Below are positions 37,049 through 45,250 of a stretch of DNA of 64,000 nt, piece by piece (the stretch's first letter is position 1; the number at the start of each line of letters is the position of its first letter). Location of the stretch: positions 1 through 64,000 of the forward strand of contig CAWIQE010000030.1 in the NCBI GenBank assembly GCA_963838155.1, written 5' to 3'. Under the pieces are notes generated by a model. The model was given only the letters and a program-made list of their open reading frames with translations, ran no database searches and had not been told where the DNA came from. This stretch comes from Pararhizobium_B sp963838155 (GTDB lineage Bacteria > Pseudomonadota > Alphaproteobacteria > Rhizobiales > Rhizobiaceae). The translations under genes and the position numbers were made by a program.

Positions 37049-38082
37049 CAGATCGTCTCCGTCACCTTGCTGAGATAGGGGGGCGAGTCCGGATCGAGCC
37101 CGCGGTGCCGCGCCAGTGTCTCGATGAAGGCATAGAAGGACACGACGAGCGCCAGCGGATCGGTGAGCGGGTGCCCCGTGGCGACGGAGGGCAACGCCCG
37201 CGCCCCCTCCACGGCACCGGCCGTCAGGAAGACGTCGGCGCCCTGCGCGACCACCCGGGCGGCCGTGTCGGCGACGGCCGCCTGCGCCGCGTCGCGCACC
37301 GCCAGCGCGATCACCGGGAAGCCTCGCCGGACGATCGAGACCGGCCCGTGCAGCACCTCCGCCGCGCTGTAGGCCTCCGCGTGCATGCCGCAGGTCTCCT
37401 TGAACTTCAACGCCGCCTCGTTGGCGATCGCGATGCCCGGGCCGCGGCCGAGGATGAAGAGCGAATCCTTGCCGTCGAGCGCCGCCACCAGATCGGTCCA
37501 GTCGCAGGCGACGGCTTCCTCGAGGCGATCCGGAAGCGCCGCGAGCGCCGCTGCGAGGGGCCCGTCCTCCCGCCAGCCCGCGAGCACGCCGAGCCCGGCC
37601 GCGATCGAGGTGACGAAGCTCTTCGTGGCCGCCACGCTCTTCTCCGGGCCCGCACCGATGTCGATGGCGAGCTCCGAGGCCGCCGCGAGCGGCGATCCCG
37701 CGTCGTTGGTGAGCGACAGGGCGAACGCGCCGGCCTGCCGGGCGCTTTCCGCCATGGCGACGATGTCGGGGCTTCGGCCGGACTGCGAGATCGCGATGCA
37801 GGCCGCCCGCCCGAGGCGCATCCGTGCCCCGTAGATCGACGCGAGCGACGGCCCGAGCGAGGCCACCGGCACCCCCGCCGTGATCTCGATGGCGTATTTG
37901 AGGAACGTCGCCGCATGGTCCGACGATCCCCGCGCGATCGTCGCGACGACGGCGGGATCGCACCGGCGCAGCCGCTCGCCCGCGATGCGGAACCCCTCCT
38001 CCGCTTCGGAAAGCAGGCGGCGCGTCGCCGCGGGGATCTCCTCGATCTCGCGGCGCATGAAGGTTGCGGATGTGTCCGTCAT
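37048..38082 (-). CDS. SIS-domain glucosamine-6-phosphate deaminase / aminotransferase-like (NagB-II type)
   Basis: Likely converts glucosamine-6-phosphate to fructose-6-phosphate and ammonia. The 344 residues hold two SIS domains like the isomerase half of GlmS but lack the glutaminase domain. Motifs are ARGSSDHAATFLKYAIE, ISQSGRSPDIV, FILGRGPGIAIANEAALKFK, and MHAEAYSAAEVLHGP. Its start overlaps the stop of the GntR regulator (ATGA) and its stop overlaps nagA. Position between the regulator and nagA supports the NagB-II role over AgaS-type galactosamine use, which remains possible. Confidence 0.88.
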   Translation of the reverse strand: MTDTSATFMRREIEEIPAATRRLLSEAEEGFRIAGERLRRCDPAVVATIARGSSDHAATFLKYAIEITAGVPVASLGPSLASIYGARMRLGRAACIAISQSGRSPDIVAMAESARQAGAFALSLTNDAGSPLAAASELAIDIGAGPEKSVAATKSFVTSIAAGLGVLAGWREDGPLAAALAALPDRLEEAVACDWTDLVAALDGKDSLFILGRGPGIAIANEAALKFKETCGMHAEAYSAAEVLHGPVSIVRRGFPVIALAVRDAAQAAVADTAARVVAQGADVFLTAGAVEGARALPSVATGHPLTDPLALVVSFYAFIETLARHRGLDPDSPPYLSKVTETI

Positions 38083-38861
38083 GGCAGGTCCTTCCGGGCT
38101 TGCGCGCCGGGCAGCCGCAGTTCGGCGACGAAGTCGTAGGCGTCGGCGCGGTAGATGGATCGGGTGAACTCGACGACCTTGCCGGTCGCCAGATAGGAGG
38201 TGCGCTCGATGTTCAGGCTCGCCGACCCGCCCGTAACGCCGAGGAGGTCGGCATCCCGGTCCGCGAGCAGCGCGGCGGAAATGCGCTGGATCGCCCTGAC
38301 GGGGCGCATGCCCGTGCGTTCGAGCGCCGCATAGAGCGACGTCCCGACGGAGGACGGGTCGGCGAGCGCGCTCGTCGACAGCGAGGCCCGTTCGATCGCG
38401 AGCGGCTTGCCGTCACCGACGCGCAGCCGCGCGATGCGCGAAACGCGCTCGTTCGAGGACAGGCCGAGCGCGATGAATTCCTCCGGCGACGGATCGTAGA
38501 TCCCGCGGTCCAGCCACACCGACCGCACCGCGATGCCCCGCGACGCCATGTCCTCGGTAAAGGAGGTGAGGTTCGACAGGGATTGCTCGACACGGCCCGC
38601 GCGCAGCGCGACGAACGTGCCGGAACCGTGGCGCTGGACGAGCAGCCCGTCGCGCACCAGGTCCTGGACCGCCTTGCGCACCGTCACGCGCGACAGGCCG
38701 GTCCGGGCGGCGATCTCCCGCTCGGACGGCAGCGCGGCGCCCGGCTTGACGCTGCCGGCGTGCACCGCTTCCTCGATGGCTTGCTTGAGCTGCAGGTAGC
38801 GCGGACCCCCGGCCCCGGAGAGCGCCACCGCAGAGAAGATCACATCGGGCATGTCGGCCAT
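38079..38861 (-). CDS. nagQ: GntR/HutC-family regulator with UTRA domain, probable amino-sugar repressor
   Basis: The 260-residue regulator has an N-terminal winged helix (PSEREIAARTGLSRVTVRKA, about residues 48-68) and a C-terminal UTRA effector domain that in this family binds phosphorylated amino sugars. It probably controls the nag/mur locus on both strands. The start chosen (MADMPDVIFSAVALSG) has AGGAG about 7 bases upstream. A longer frame would translate the RIME repeat itself and is rejected. Two RIME A copies and one B fill the 169 bp between this gene and the kinase gene. Candidate operators lie at 39921-39945 and 40053-40070. Confidence 0.88.
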   Translation of the reverse strand: MADMPDVIFSAVALSGAGGPRYLQLKQAIEEAVHAGSVKPGAALPSEREIAARTGLSRVTVRKAVQDLVRDGLLVQRHGSGTFVALRAGRVEQSLSNLTSFTEDMASRGIAVRSVWLDRGIYDPSPEEFIALGLSSNERVSRIARLRVGDGKPLAIERASLSTSALADPSSVGTSLYAALERTGMRPVRAIQRISAALLADRDADLLGVTGGSASLNIERTSYLATGKVVEFTRSIYRADAYDFVAELRLPGAQARKDLP

Positions 38862-38876
38862 CGGCGTGCTCCTAGA

Positions 38877-39033
38877 GCGCTTCCAGGAAAAGTGGAACCC
38901 GGTTTTCCGTCCGGAAGCGCGGCAAACAAACAAGCGCTTCCAGGAAAAGTGGAACCCGGTTTTCCGTCCGGAAGCGCGTCAAGACAATGAGGCAGAGCGT
39001 GTCCGCGATTCCGTGAAGCGCGGACACGCTCTA
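38877..39033. repeat. RIME cluster A-A-B overlapping the kinase stop codon
   Basis: Palindrome A at 38877-38920 and 38934-38977, then palindrome B at 38994-39032 plus the flanking A. The TAG stop of the minus-strand kinase gene (39033-39031) is formed by the outer end of B. The other end lies next to the AGGAG ribosome-binding site of the GntR gene. Confidence 0.88.
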
Positions 39034-39897
39034 GTCGGCGCCGGCTTGGGCCGCCGCCATCGCCGCGGCGCCCTGCAGGGCGTCGCCGATGGGCGGACGC
39101 AGCATCGATCGAAACCGCGCACCGAGACGCTGCGAATAGGTGTCCGCCAGGCCGCCGAGCAGGCACAGCCGGTCGACGTCCGGCTCGACGATCGCGTCGA
39201 GCATCCGCTCGACGTCCCGGCAGCCGGCCTGGAGGATATCCTCCGCCACGGCGTCGCCCGCCGCGGCCGCCTCGACGAGAAGCGGCGCGAAACTGCCGTA
39301 GAAGCCGGGGGTCGCGTCGCGAACCTGGTCGACGATCCTGCCCGGCTGGCCGTCGAACATGTCCATCACCCTGGCGGTCAGCGGGCTGCCGGCGCGCACG
39401 CCGTCCTGGGCGAGCAGCACCTCCTCGAGAAGCTGGCGCCCGAGGCGCGCGCCGCCGCCGAGGTCCCCCACCTGGAAGCCCCAGCCGCCGATCGAGCGGA
39501 TCCGCTCGCCGCGCCTGGAAACGAAGACCGATCCGGTCCCGACGATCGCGATGGCGCCGTCGTTCCGGCCGAGCGCGCCGTGAAGGGCGATCAGGCCGTC
39601 ATTGACGACGATGCTGCGCCGGAACGGGAGCATGGCCTTCAGGCGGACGGAATAATCGCCGACATTGCCGCCGGCGAGCCCGAGGACGGCGACCGAGTCC
39701 GCCAGCGCGGCGACCGCCACGCCGGCTTCCTCCGCGGCTTCGCCGACGGCCGCCATGATGTTGGCGCGCGCGCCCTCCAGATCCGTGCGGATGTTGGCCG
39801 AACCGCTTCTCGCCTGCGCCAGGATACGACCCTGCCCGTCCGCGACGGCGGCCCGGCAGCTCGTGCCCCCTCCATCGATTCCGACGACGTAGTCCAT
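39031..39897 (-). CDS. BadF/BadG-family N-acetylglucosamine kinase-like protein
   Basis: Expected to phosphorylate N-acetylglucosamine, glucosamine or N-acetylmuramic acid. The 288-residue protein has the ASKHA phosphate-1 motif YVVGIDGGGTSCRAAV, the phosphate-2 region IAIVGTGSVFVSRRG, and the conserved GGWGFQVGDLGGGARLG. AGGAGG precedes the ATG (MDYVVGIDG), so the upstream in-frame ATG is rejected. It is the first gene of the minus-strand kinase-nagQ-SIS-nagA group and is divergent from murQ. Its TAG stop is contributed by a RIME palindrome. Confidence 0.88.
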   Translation of the reverse strand: MDYVVGIDGGGTSCRAAVADGQGRILAQARSGSANIRTDLEGARANIMAAVGEAAEEAGVAVAALADSVAVLGLAGGNVGDYSVRLKAMLPFRRSIVVNDGLIALHGALGRNDGAIAIVGTGSVFVSRRGERIRSIGGWGFQVGDLGGGARLGRQLLEEVLLAQDGVRAGSPLTARVMDMFDGQPGRIVDQVRDATPGFYGSFAPLLVEAAAAGDAVAEDILQAGCRDVERMLDAIVEPDVDRLCLLGGLADTYSQRLGARFRSMLRPPIGDALQGAAAMAAAQAGAD

Positions 39898-39920
39898 GAG
39901 ACCGACCTCCTGACCCGGAT

Positions 39921-39945
39921 AATACCAATAAAATACCATTTACCA
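39921..39945. promoter_or_regulatory. Candidate NagQ operator next to the kinase start
   Basis: AATACCAATAAAATACCATT is followed by TACCA, giving three ACCA/TACCA elements in 25 bp, 24 bp before the kinase ATG. The core AATACCAAT is the reverse complement of the site at 40053-40062 near murQ. GntR/HutC regulators of amino-sugar genes often bind TGGT/ACCA half-sites; binding here is inferred. Confidence 0.45.
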
Positions 39946-40052
39946 AGCAGAAAGCGTGCTGCACGACAGATTTCAGCTCAAATGCCGGATTTTAAATCGT
40001 AAATTCTACCGGTCGGCCATTTGCCTGCCGAAATCGTTAATTTCTGCTGGAC

Positions 40053-40070
40053 AATTGGTATTGCTTTGGC
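40053..40070. promoter_or_regulatory. Candidate NagQ operator next to the murQ start
   Basis: AATTGGTATTGCTTTGGC lies about 27 bp before the murQ ATG. ATTGGTATT is the inverted copy of AATACCAAT at the other end of this divergent promoter region, as expected if one regulator controls both transcripts. Confidence 0.45.
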
Positions 40071-40096
40071 ATTATTCCGGAAGGAGGGAACGTCGC

Positions 40097-41020
40097 ATGC
40101 CGCTCGACCGCACGGAGATGTCGCACGAAATGGCCGCGGGGCTCGACACGCGCGAGCCGCAGGCGATCGCGGCCATTCTGGCGGACGCCCAGCTCGCCGC
40201 AGCCCGCTCCGTTGCCGCCGCATCCGCTGCGATCGCCGAGGCGGCGCGGATGGCGGCGGATTGCCTGTCCGGCGGCGGCCGCCTCGTCTATGCCGGGGCG
40301 GGCAGCTCCGGCCTGCTCGCGATGACCGACGCGCTCGAACTGCCGGGCACCTTCGGCATTCCCCGCGACAGGGTCGAGATCCTCTTCGCCGGCGCCCCGG
40401 AAACGCTCTCCGACCTGACGGGCGGCGCCGAGGACGACGAGGACCTCGCCCGCCGCGACGTGGCGCGCCTCCGGCTCGGCCCGGGCGACTGCCTGGTCGC
40501 CGTCTCCGCCAGCGGGTCGACGCCCTATACGCTTGCGGCGCTCCATGAAGCCCGGACGCGCGGAGCGTCGACCGTCGCGCTCGCGAACAACGACGGGGCC
40601 CCGCTGCTGGCGGCCGCCGACGTGCCGGTGTTCCTGCCCACGCCCCCGGAGATCGTCGCCGGCTCGACCCGAATGGGCGCCGGCACGGCGCAGAAGATCG
40701 CCCTCAACGTCCTGTCGACCCTCGTCGCCACCCTGAGCGGGCACGTGCACGACGGCCTGATGGTCAATGTCCAGGCCGACAACGCCAAGCTCAGGAAACG
40801 CGCCGCCCGGATCGTCGCCGCCGTGGCCGGGGTCGACGACTCCCTGGCCGCCGCCAGCCTCGACCGGGCCGGCGGATCGGTCAAGCACGCCGTTCTTCTC
40901 GCGGCCGGCGCGGCCGATCCGGCCGCCGCCGAAAGGCTGCTCGCTTCGAGCGGGATGCGCCTGCGCCCCGCCCTTAAGGTCCTGGGAGACGCTCGCGCTT
41001 CCGGGACACATCGCCGATAA
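40097..41020 (+). CDS. murQ: N-acetylmuramic acid 6-phosphate etherase
   Basis: Cleaves the lactyl ether of MurNAc-6-phosphate to give GlcNAc-6-phosphate, the NagA substrate. The 307 residues contain one SIS domain with YAGAGSSGLLAMTDALELPG, the catalytic-glutamate region LTGGAEDDEDLA, VSASGSTPYTLAAL, and the C-terminal UBA-like helices. The N-terminal LDTREPQAIAAILADAQ fits MurQ. A perfect AGGAGG is 9 bases before the ATG. First gene of the plus-strand group; the SBP gene follows 25 bp later. The transporter may therefore bring in muramyl or GlcNAc-containing sugars. Confidence 0.92.
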   Translation: MPLDRTEMSHEMAAGLDTREPQAIAAILADAQLAAARSVAAASAAIAEAARMAADCLSGGGRLVYAGAGSSGLLAMTDALELPGTFGIPRDRVEILFAGAPETLSDLTGGAEDDEDLARRDVARLRLGPGDCLVAVSASGSTPYTLAALHEARTRGASTVALANNDGAPLLAAADVPVFLPTPPEIVAGSTRMGAGTAQKIALNVLSTLVATLSGHVHDGLMVNVQADNAKLRKRAARIVAAVAGVDDSLAAASLDRAGGSVKHAVLLAAGAADPAAAERLLASSGMRLRPALKVLGDARASGTHRR

Positions 41021-41045
41021 CCGAAAACCAAGGGAGAACGTTGCT

Positions 41046-42305
41046 ATGAAGACTGCATTGGCATTGGCTCTGATGGCGTCGAGCGTCCTCGCGGGCATCG
41101 CGCCCGCACTGGCCGACGACGTCACGCTCACCATCGAAAGCTGGCGAAACGACGACCTGCAGGTCTGGCAGGACAAGATCATCCCGGCGTTCGAGAAGGC
41201 GAACCCCGGCATCAAGGTGAAATTCCAGCCGGCCGCCCCCACCGAATACAACGCCGCCCTCAACGCCAAGCTGGCGGCGGGCTCGGCCGGGGACCTCATC
41301 ACCTGCCGCCCGTTCGACGCCTCGCTCGACCTCTACAAGAAGGGCTACCTGACCTCGCTGAACGACCTGAAGGGCATGGACAACTTCTCGGAGGTCGCCA
41401 AGGTCGCGTGGCAGACCGACGACGGCAAGACCACGTTCTGCGTGCCGATGGCCTCGGTCATCCACGGCTTCATATACAACCAGCAGGCCTTCGACGATCT
41501 GAAGCTCACCCCGCCGAAGACGGACGAGGAATTCTTCGCCGACCTGAAGACGATCAAGGAGGACGGCACCTACGTCCCGCTCGCCATGGGCACGAAGGAC
41601 CAGTGGGAAGCCGCCACCATGGGCTACGAGAACATCGGCCCGGACTACTGGAAGGGCGAGGAAGGCCGCAAGGCGCTGATCGCCGGCAAGGAGAAGCTGA
41701 CGGACCCCCAGTGGGTCGAACCCTTCAAGGTGCTCGCCAAGTGGGCGCCATACATGGGCGACGGCTACCAGGCCCAGGCCTATCCCGACAGCCAGAACCT
41801 GTTCACCCTCGGCCGCGCAGCCATCTATCCGGCCGGCTCCTGGGAGATCTCGGTCTTCGAGAAGCAGGCCGACTTCAAGATGGGGGCGTTTCCGCCGCCG
41901 GTGCCCAAGAAGGGCGACACCTGCTACATCTCCGACCAGCCGGACCATGCCCTCGGCATGAACGCCAAGACGAAGCATCCGGAGGCGGCCAAGACCTTCC
42001 TGCAGTGGGTCGCCTCGAAGGATTTCGCCGAGATCTATGCCAACGCGCTGCCCGGCTTCTTCCCGCTCACCAAGGAGAAGGTGGCCATCGAGGACCCGCT
42101 GGCGCAGGAATTCCTGAGCTGGCGCCAGTCCTGCACGCCGACCATCCGGGCGACCTACCAGATCCTGTCGCGCGGCACGCCCAACCTCGAGAACGAGCTC
42201 TGGACGGCCTCCGCCAACGTGATCAACGGCACCGAGACGCCGGAACAGGCGGCCGAGAAGCTGCAGAAGGGCCTCGCCAGCTGGTACAAGCCCCAGCAGA
42301 AATAG
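41046..42305 (+). CDS. Sugar ABC transporter substrate-binding protein
   Basis: Periplasmic binding protein of the carbohydrate uptake family 1 (extracellular solute-binding family 1). The 419 residues begin with a signal peptide (MKTALALALMASSVLAGIAP, cleavage after ALA near residue 23). The mature part has WQDKIIPAFEKANPGIKV and typical two-lobe features. Two cysteines lie in ITCRPFDASLD and FCVPMAS. The substrate is inferred as an amino sugar (GlcNAc or MurNAc) from murQ, nagA and the SIS gene next to it. AGGGAG lies 10 bases before the ATG. Confidence 0.92.
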   Translation: MKTALALALMASSVLAGIAPALADDVTLTIESWRNDDLQVWQDKIIPAFEKANPGIKVKFQPAAPTEYNAALNAKLAAGSAGDLITCRPFDASLDLYKKGYLTSLNDLKGMDNFSEVAKVAWQTDDGKTTFCVPMASVIHGFIYNQQAFDDLKLTPPKTDEEFFADLKTIKEDGTYVPLAMGTKDQWEAATMGYENIGPDYWKGEEGRKALIAGKEKLTDPQWVEPFKVLAKWAPYMGDGYQAQAYPDSQNLFTLGRAAIYPAGSWEISVFEKQADFKMGAFPPPVPKKGDTCYISDQPDHALGMNAKTKHPEAAKTFLQWVASKDFAEIYANALPGFFPLTKEKVAIEDPLAQEFLSWRQSCTPTIRATYQILSRGTPNLENELWTASANVINGTETPEQAAEKLQKGLASWYKPQQK

Positions 42306-42313
42306 GCAGGGAT

Positions 42314-42347
42314 CCCCGGACCGCGGCGACCGAGCCGCGGTCCGGGG
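42314..42347 (+). other. Strong hairpin after the substrate-binding protein gene
   Basis: Perfect 14-bp stem CCCCGGACCGCGGC / GCCGCGGTCCGGGG with loop GACCGA, 8 bases after the stop codon and without a T-run. Such structures commonly stabilise the upstream part of the mRNA so that the binding protein is made in excess over the permeases. Confidence 0.7.
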
Positions 42348-42381
42348 ACGACGACGGCAGGCAAGTCTCCGAGGAAGAACC

Positions 42382-43311
42382 GTGACGAGCGTCCCGACCA
42401 GGAAATCGCCGATCCGCTGGCACATCGCCGTCTTCCTGGCGCCCGCCGTGCTGATCTATACGGCCGTCATGATCATCCCGCTGGCGGTGACGCTCCAGCA
42501 GTCGTTCTATCAGGTCAAGGACGGCGCCGCCTACTTCGTCGGCTGGGGCAATTTCCGCACGCTGTTCTTCGATCCGCGCTGGTCGAAGGACTTCTGGAAC
42601 GCGCTGTGGAACAACACCTGGTTCTTCATCGTCGTCATGCTCGTGCAGAACCCGATCGGCATCCTCCTCGCCGCGCTCCTGTCGAGCAACAGGCTGCGCT
42701 TCAGGACCTTCTACCGGACCGCCATCTTCGTTCCGACGATCCTGTCCTTCGTCATCGTCGGCTTCGTGTGGAAGCTGATCCTCAGCCCGCTGTGGGGCGT
42801 CGCCCCGCACCTCATGTCGCTCGTCGGACTGCGCCACTGGTTCCACCCCTGGCTCGGCATGGAGACCTACGCGCTGACGACGGTCGGCCTGATCACCGTC
42901 TGGCAGTTCGTCGGCATTCCGATGATGCTGATCTACGCCGCGCTGCTGTCCATCCCGGACGAGGTCATCGAGGCCGCCGAGTGCGACGGCATCACCGGCA
43001 TGGCGCAGTTCTGGAAGATCAAGCTGCCGCTCATCCTGCCCGCGGTCGGCATCATCTCGATCCTGACCTTCGTCGGCAACTTCAACGCCTTCGACCTGAT
43101 CTACGTGACGCAAGGGGCGCTCGGCGGGCCGAACGGCGCGACCGACATTCTCGGCACCTTCCTCTACAGGACGTTCTTCGGCTTCCAGCTCCAGGTCGGC
43201 GATCCCAACATGGGTGCCACGATCGCCTCGATCATGTTCCTGATCATCCTCGCCGGGGTCAGCCTCTATCTGTTCGGCATCCAGACGCGCCTCAGGCGCT
43301 ACCAGCTCTAG
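42382..43311 (+). CDS. Sugar ABC transporter permease 1
   Basis: MalF-type inner-membrane permease. The 309-residue protein has six predicted helices, the first at about residues 15-38 (VFLAPAVLIYTAVMIIPLAV). The cytoplasmic EAA loop that contacts the ATPase is EAAECDGITGMAQFWKIKLP. It starts at GTG. It lies 76 bp after the SBP gene and 10 bp before permease 2. Confidence 0.93.
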   Translation: MTSVPTRKSPIRWHIAVFLAPAVLIYTAVMIIPLAVTLQQSFYQVKDGAAYFVGWGNFRTLFFDPRWSKDFWNALWNNTWFFIVVMLVQNPIGILLAALLSSNRLRFRTFYRTAIFVPTILSFVIVGFVWKLILSPLWGVAPHLMSLVGLRHWFHPWLGMETYALTTVGLITVWQFVGIPMMLIYAALLSIPDEVIEAAECDGITGMAQFWKIKLPLILPAVGIISILTFVGNFNAFDLIYVTQGALGGPNGATDILGTFLYRTFFGFQLQVGDPNMGATIASIMFLIILAGVSLYLFGIQTRLRRYQL

Positions 43312-43321
43312 GGGGGGCGGG

Positions 43322-44164
43322 ATGGCCGGCAGAGCGACATCCTCCCTTCCGCGCGCGGCGGCGGCCCATGCGATCCTGGTCGCCTATACGCTCATCGCCC
43401 TCTTCCCGGTGTTTGTCATCGTCGTCAACGCCTTCAAGAAGCGCGGCGCGATCTTCCGTGCCCCCCTCTCCCTGCCCGACTCGAAGTCGTTTTCCATGAT
43501 CGGGTTCCAGACGGTCACGTCCCAGGGCGACTTCATGCGGTATTTCGAGAACAGCCTGATCGTCACGGTCGCCTCCGTCTTCGTCGTCCTGCTCTTCGGC
43601 GCCATGGCGGGCTTCGCGCTGTCGGAATACCGCTTCCGCGGCAACCGGCTGATGGGGCTCTACCTGGCGCTCGGCATCATGATCCCGATCCGCCTCGGCA
43701 CCATCGCGATCCTTCAGGGAATGGTCGCGACCGGCCTCGTCAACACCCTGACGGCGCTGATCCTGGTGTACACGGCCCAGGGACTGCCGCTGTCGATCTT
43801 CATCCTTTCCGAATTCATGACGTCGGTGTCCGCCGACCTCAAGAACGCCGGCCGCATCGACGGCCTGTCGGAGTACCGCATCTTCTTCCGCCTCGTCCTG
43901 CCGCTGGTCCGCCCGGCCATGGCGACGGTCGCCGTCTTCACCATGATCCCGATCTGGAACGACCTCTGGTTCCCGCTGATCCTCGCCCCCTCGGAGGCGA
44001 CGAAGACGGTGACGCTGGGCGCGCAGATGTTCATCGGCCAGTTCGTCACCGACTGGAACGCCGTGCTCGCGGCGCTGTCGCTGGCGATCGTGCCGGTGCT
44101 GATCCTCTACCTCGTCTTCTCGCGGCAACTGATCCGCGGCATCACTTCGGGAGCCGTCAAATGA
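43322..44164 (+). CDS. Sugar ABC transporter permease 2
   Basis: MalG-type permease, 280 residues, six predicted helices; the N-terminal helix is ILVAYTLIALFPVFVIVV. The EAA-like loop is KNAGRIDGLSEYRIFFRLVL. Its stop overlaps the start of the oxidoreductase gene (ATGA), which ties the oxidoreductase into the transport operon. Confidence 0.93.
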   Translation: MAGRATSSLPRAAAAHAILVAYTLIALFPVFVIVVNAFKKRGAIFRAPLSLPDSKSFSMIGFQTVTSQGDFMRYFENSLIVTVASVFVVLLFGAMAGFALSEYRFRGNRLMGLYLALGIMIPIRLGTIAILQGMVATGLVNTLTALILVYTAQGLPLSIFILSEFMTSVSADLKNAGRIDGLSEYRIFFRLVLPLVRPAMATVAVFTMIPIWNDLWFPLILAPSEATKTVTLGAQMFIGQFVTDWNAVLAALSLAIVPVLILYLVFSRQLIRGITSGAVK

Positions 44165-45225
44165 CCGATCGGACCAGGCCCTTGCGCGTCCTCGTCGCCG
44201 GCCTCGGCAACATGGGCATGAGCCACGCCCTCGCCTATGCGCGCAACGAAGGCTTCGAGATCGCCGGCCTCGTCAACCGCTCCGCCGTCGACCTGCCGCC
44301 GGAACTGGCCGGCCACGCGGTCCGGCCGGACTTCCGCCAGGCGCTCGCCGAGGTGAAGCCCGACCTCGCCTCCGTCTGCACCTATTCCGACAGCCACGCG
44401 GACAACGCGATCATGGCCATGGAGGCTGGCGCCCACGTCTTCGTCGAGAAGCCGCTCGCCACGACGGTCGACGATGCCCGGCGGGTCGTCGCCGCGGCCA
44501 AGGCCAACGGCCGCAAGCTCGTCGTCGGCTACATCCTGCGCCATCATCCCTCCTGGGTGCGGCTGATCGCCGAGGCGCGCGCGCTCGGCGGCCCCTTCGT
44601 CTTCCGCATGAACCTGAACCAGCAGTCCTCCGGCAGGACCTGGGAGACGCACAAGAACCTGATGAAGACCACCTCGCCCATCGTCGACTGCGGCGTGCAC
44701 TATGTCGACGTCATGTGCCAGATCACCGACGGGCAGCCGGTGAAGGTCCGCGGCATGGGCGTGCGCCTCTCCGACGAGATCGCCCCCGATATGTACAACT
44801 ACGGACACCTCCAGGTGATCTTCGACGACGGCTCGGTCGGCTGGTACGAGGCGGCCTGGGGGCCGATGATCTCCGACAGCGCCTTCTTCGTGAAGGACAT
44901 CATGACGCCGAAGGGCTCGGTCTCCATCGTCATGCACGAGGGCGCCCGCTCCGACGACATCGAGACCCACACGAAGACGGCGACGATCAAGGTCCACCGC
45001 GCCCGCACGACCCCCGAGGGCGGCTTCGCGGAGAAGGACGAAATCATGACCATGGAAGGCGAGCCCGGCCACCAGGAGCTGTGCGAGCGCGAACAGGCCT
45101 TCGTCCTGGACGCCATTCGCAGCGACCGCGACCTGACGCGCCACATGGAGGACGCCGTCCAGTCGCTCCGGATCTGCCTCGCCGCGGACGAGAGCGTGCG
45201 AACCGGCCAGACGGTCGACCTTTGA
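44161..45225 (+). CDS. Gfo/Idh/MocA-family oxidoreductase
   Basis: NAD(P)-dependent sugar oxidoreductase of unknown substrate. The 354 residues have an N-terminal Rossmann fold with VLVAGLGNMGMSHALAY, the conserved VEKPLATTVDDARR motif (lysine in EKP), and a C-terminal beta-sheet domain with DCGVHYVDVM. It is translationally coupled to the upstream permease and is followed 25 bp later by the ATPase gene. This embedding in an amino-sugar transporter suggests that it modifies the imported sugar, for instance an oxidised or anhydro derivative. That is inference. Confidence 0.88.
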   Translation: MTDRTRPLRVLVAGLGNMGMSHALAYARNEGFEIAGLVNRSAVDLPPELAGHAVRPDFRQALAEVKPDLASVCTYSDSHADNAIMAMEAGAHVFVEKPLATTVDDARRVVAAAKANGRKLVVGYILRHHPSWVRLIAEARALGGPFVFRMNLNQQSSGRTWETHKNLMKTTSPIVDCGVHYVDVMCQITDGQPVKVRGMGVRLSDEIAPDMYNYGHLQVIFDDGSVGWYEAAWGPMISDSAFFVKDIMTPKGSVSIVMHEGARSDDIETHTKTATIKVHRARTTPEGGFAEKDEIMTMEGEPGHQELCEREQAFVLDAIRSDRDLTRHMEDAVQSLRICLAADESVRTGQTVDL

Positions 45226-45250
45226 ACTCGAGACGAACGGGATATCGCCG

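Noticed and set aside
38862..38933. N-terminal extension of the GntR regulator reading ASGRKTGFHFSWKRS
   Set aside because: This peptide is a translation of the RIME palindrome and recurs wherever the repeat is open. A ribosome-binding site (AGGAG) supports the downstream ATG at 38861.
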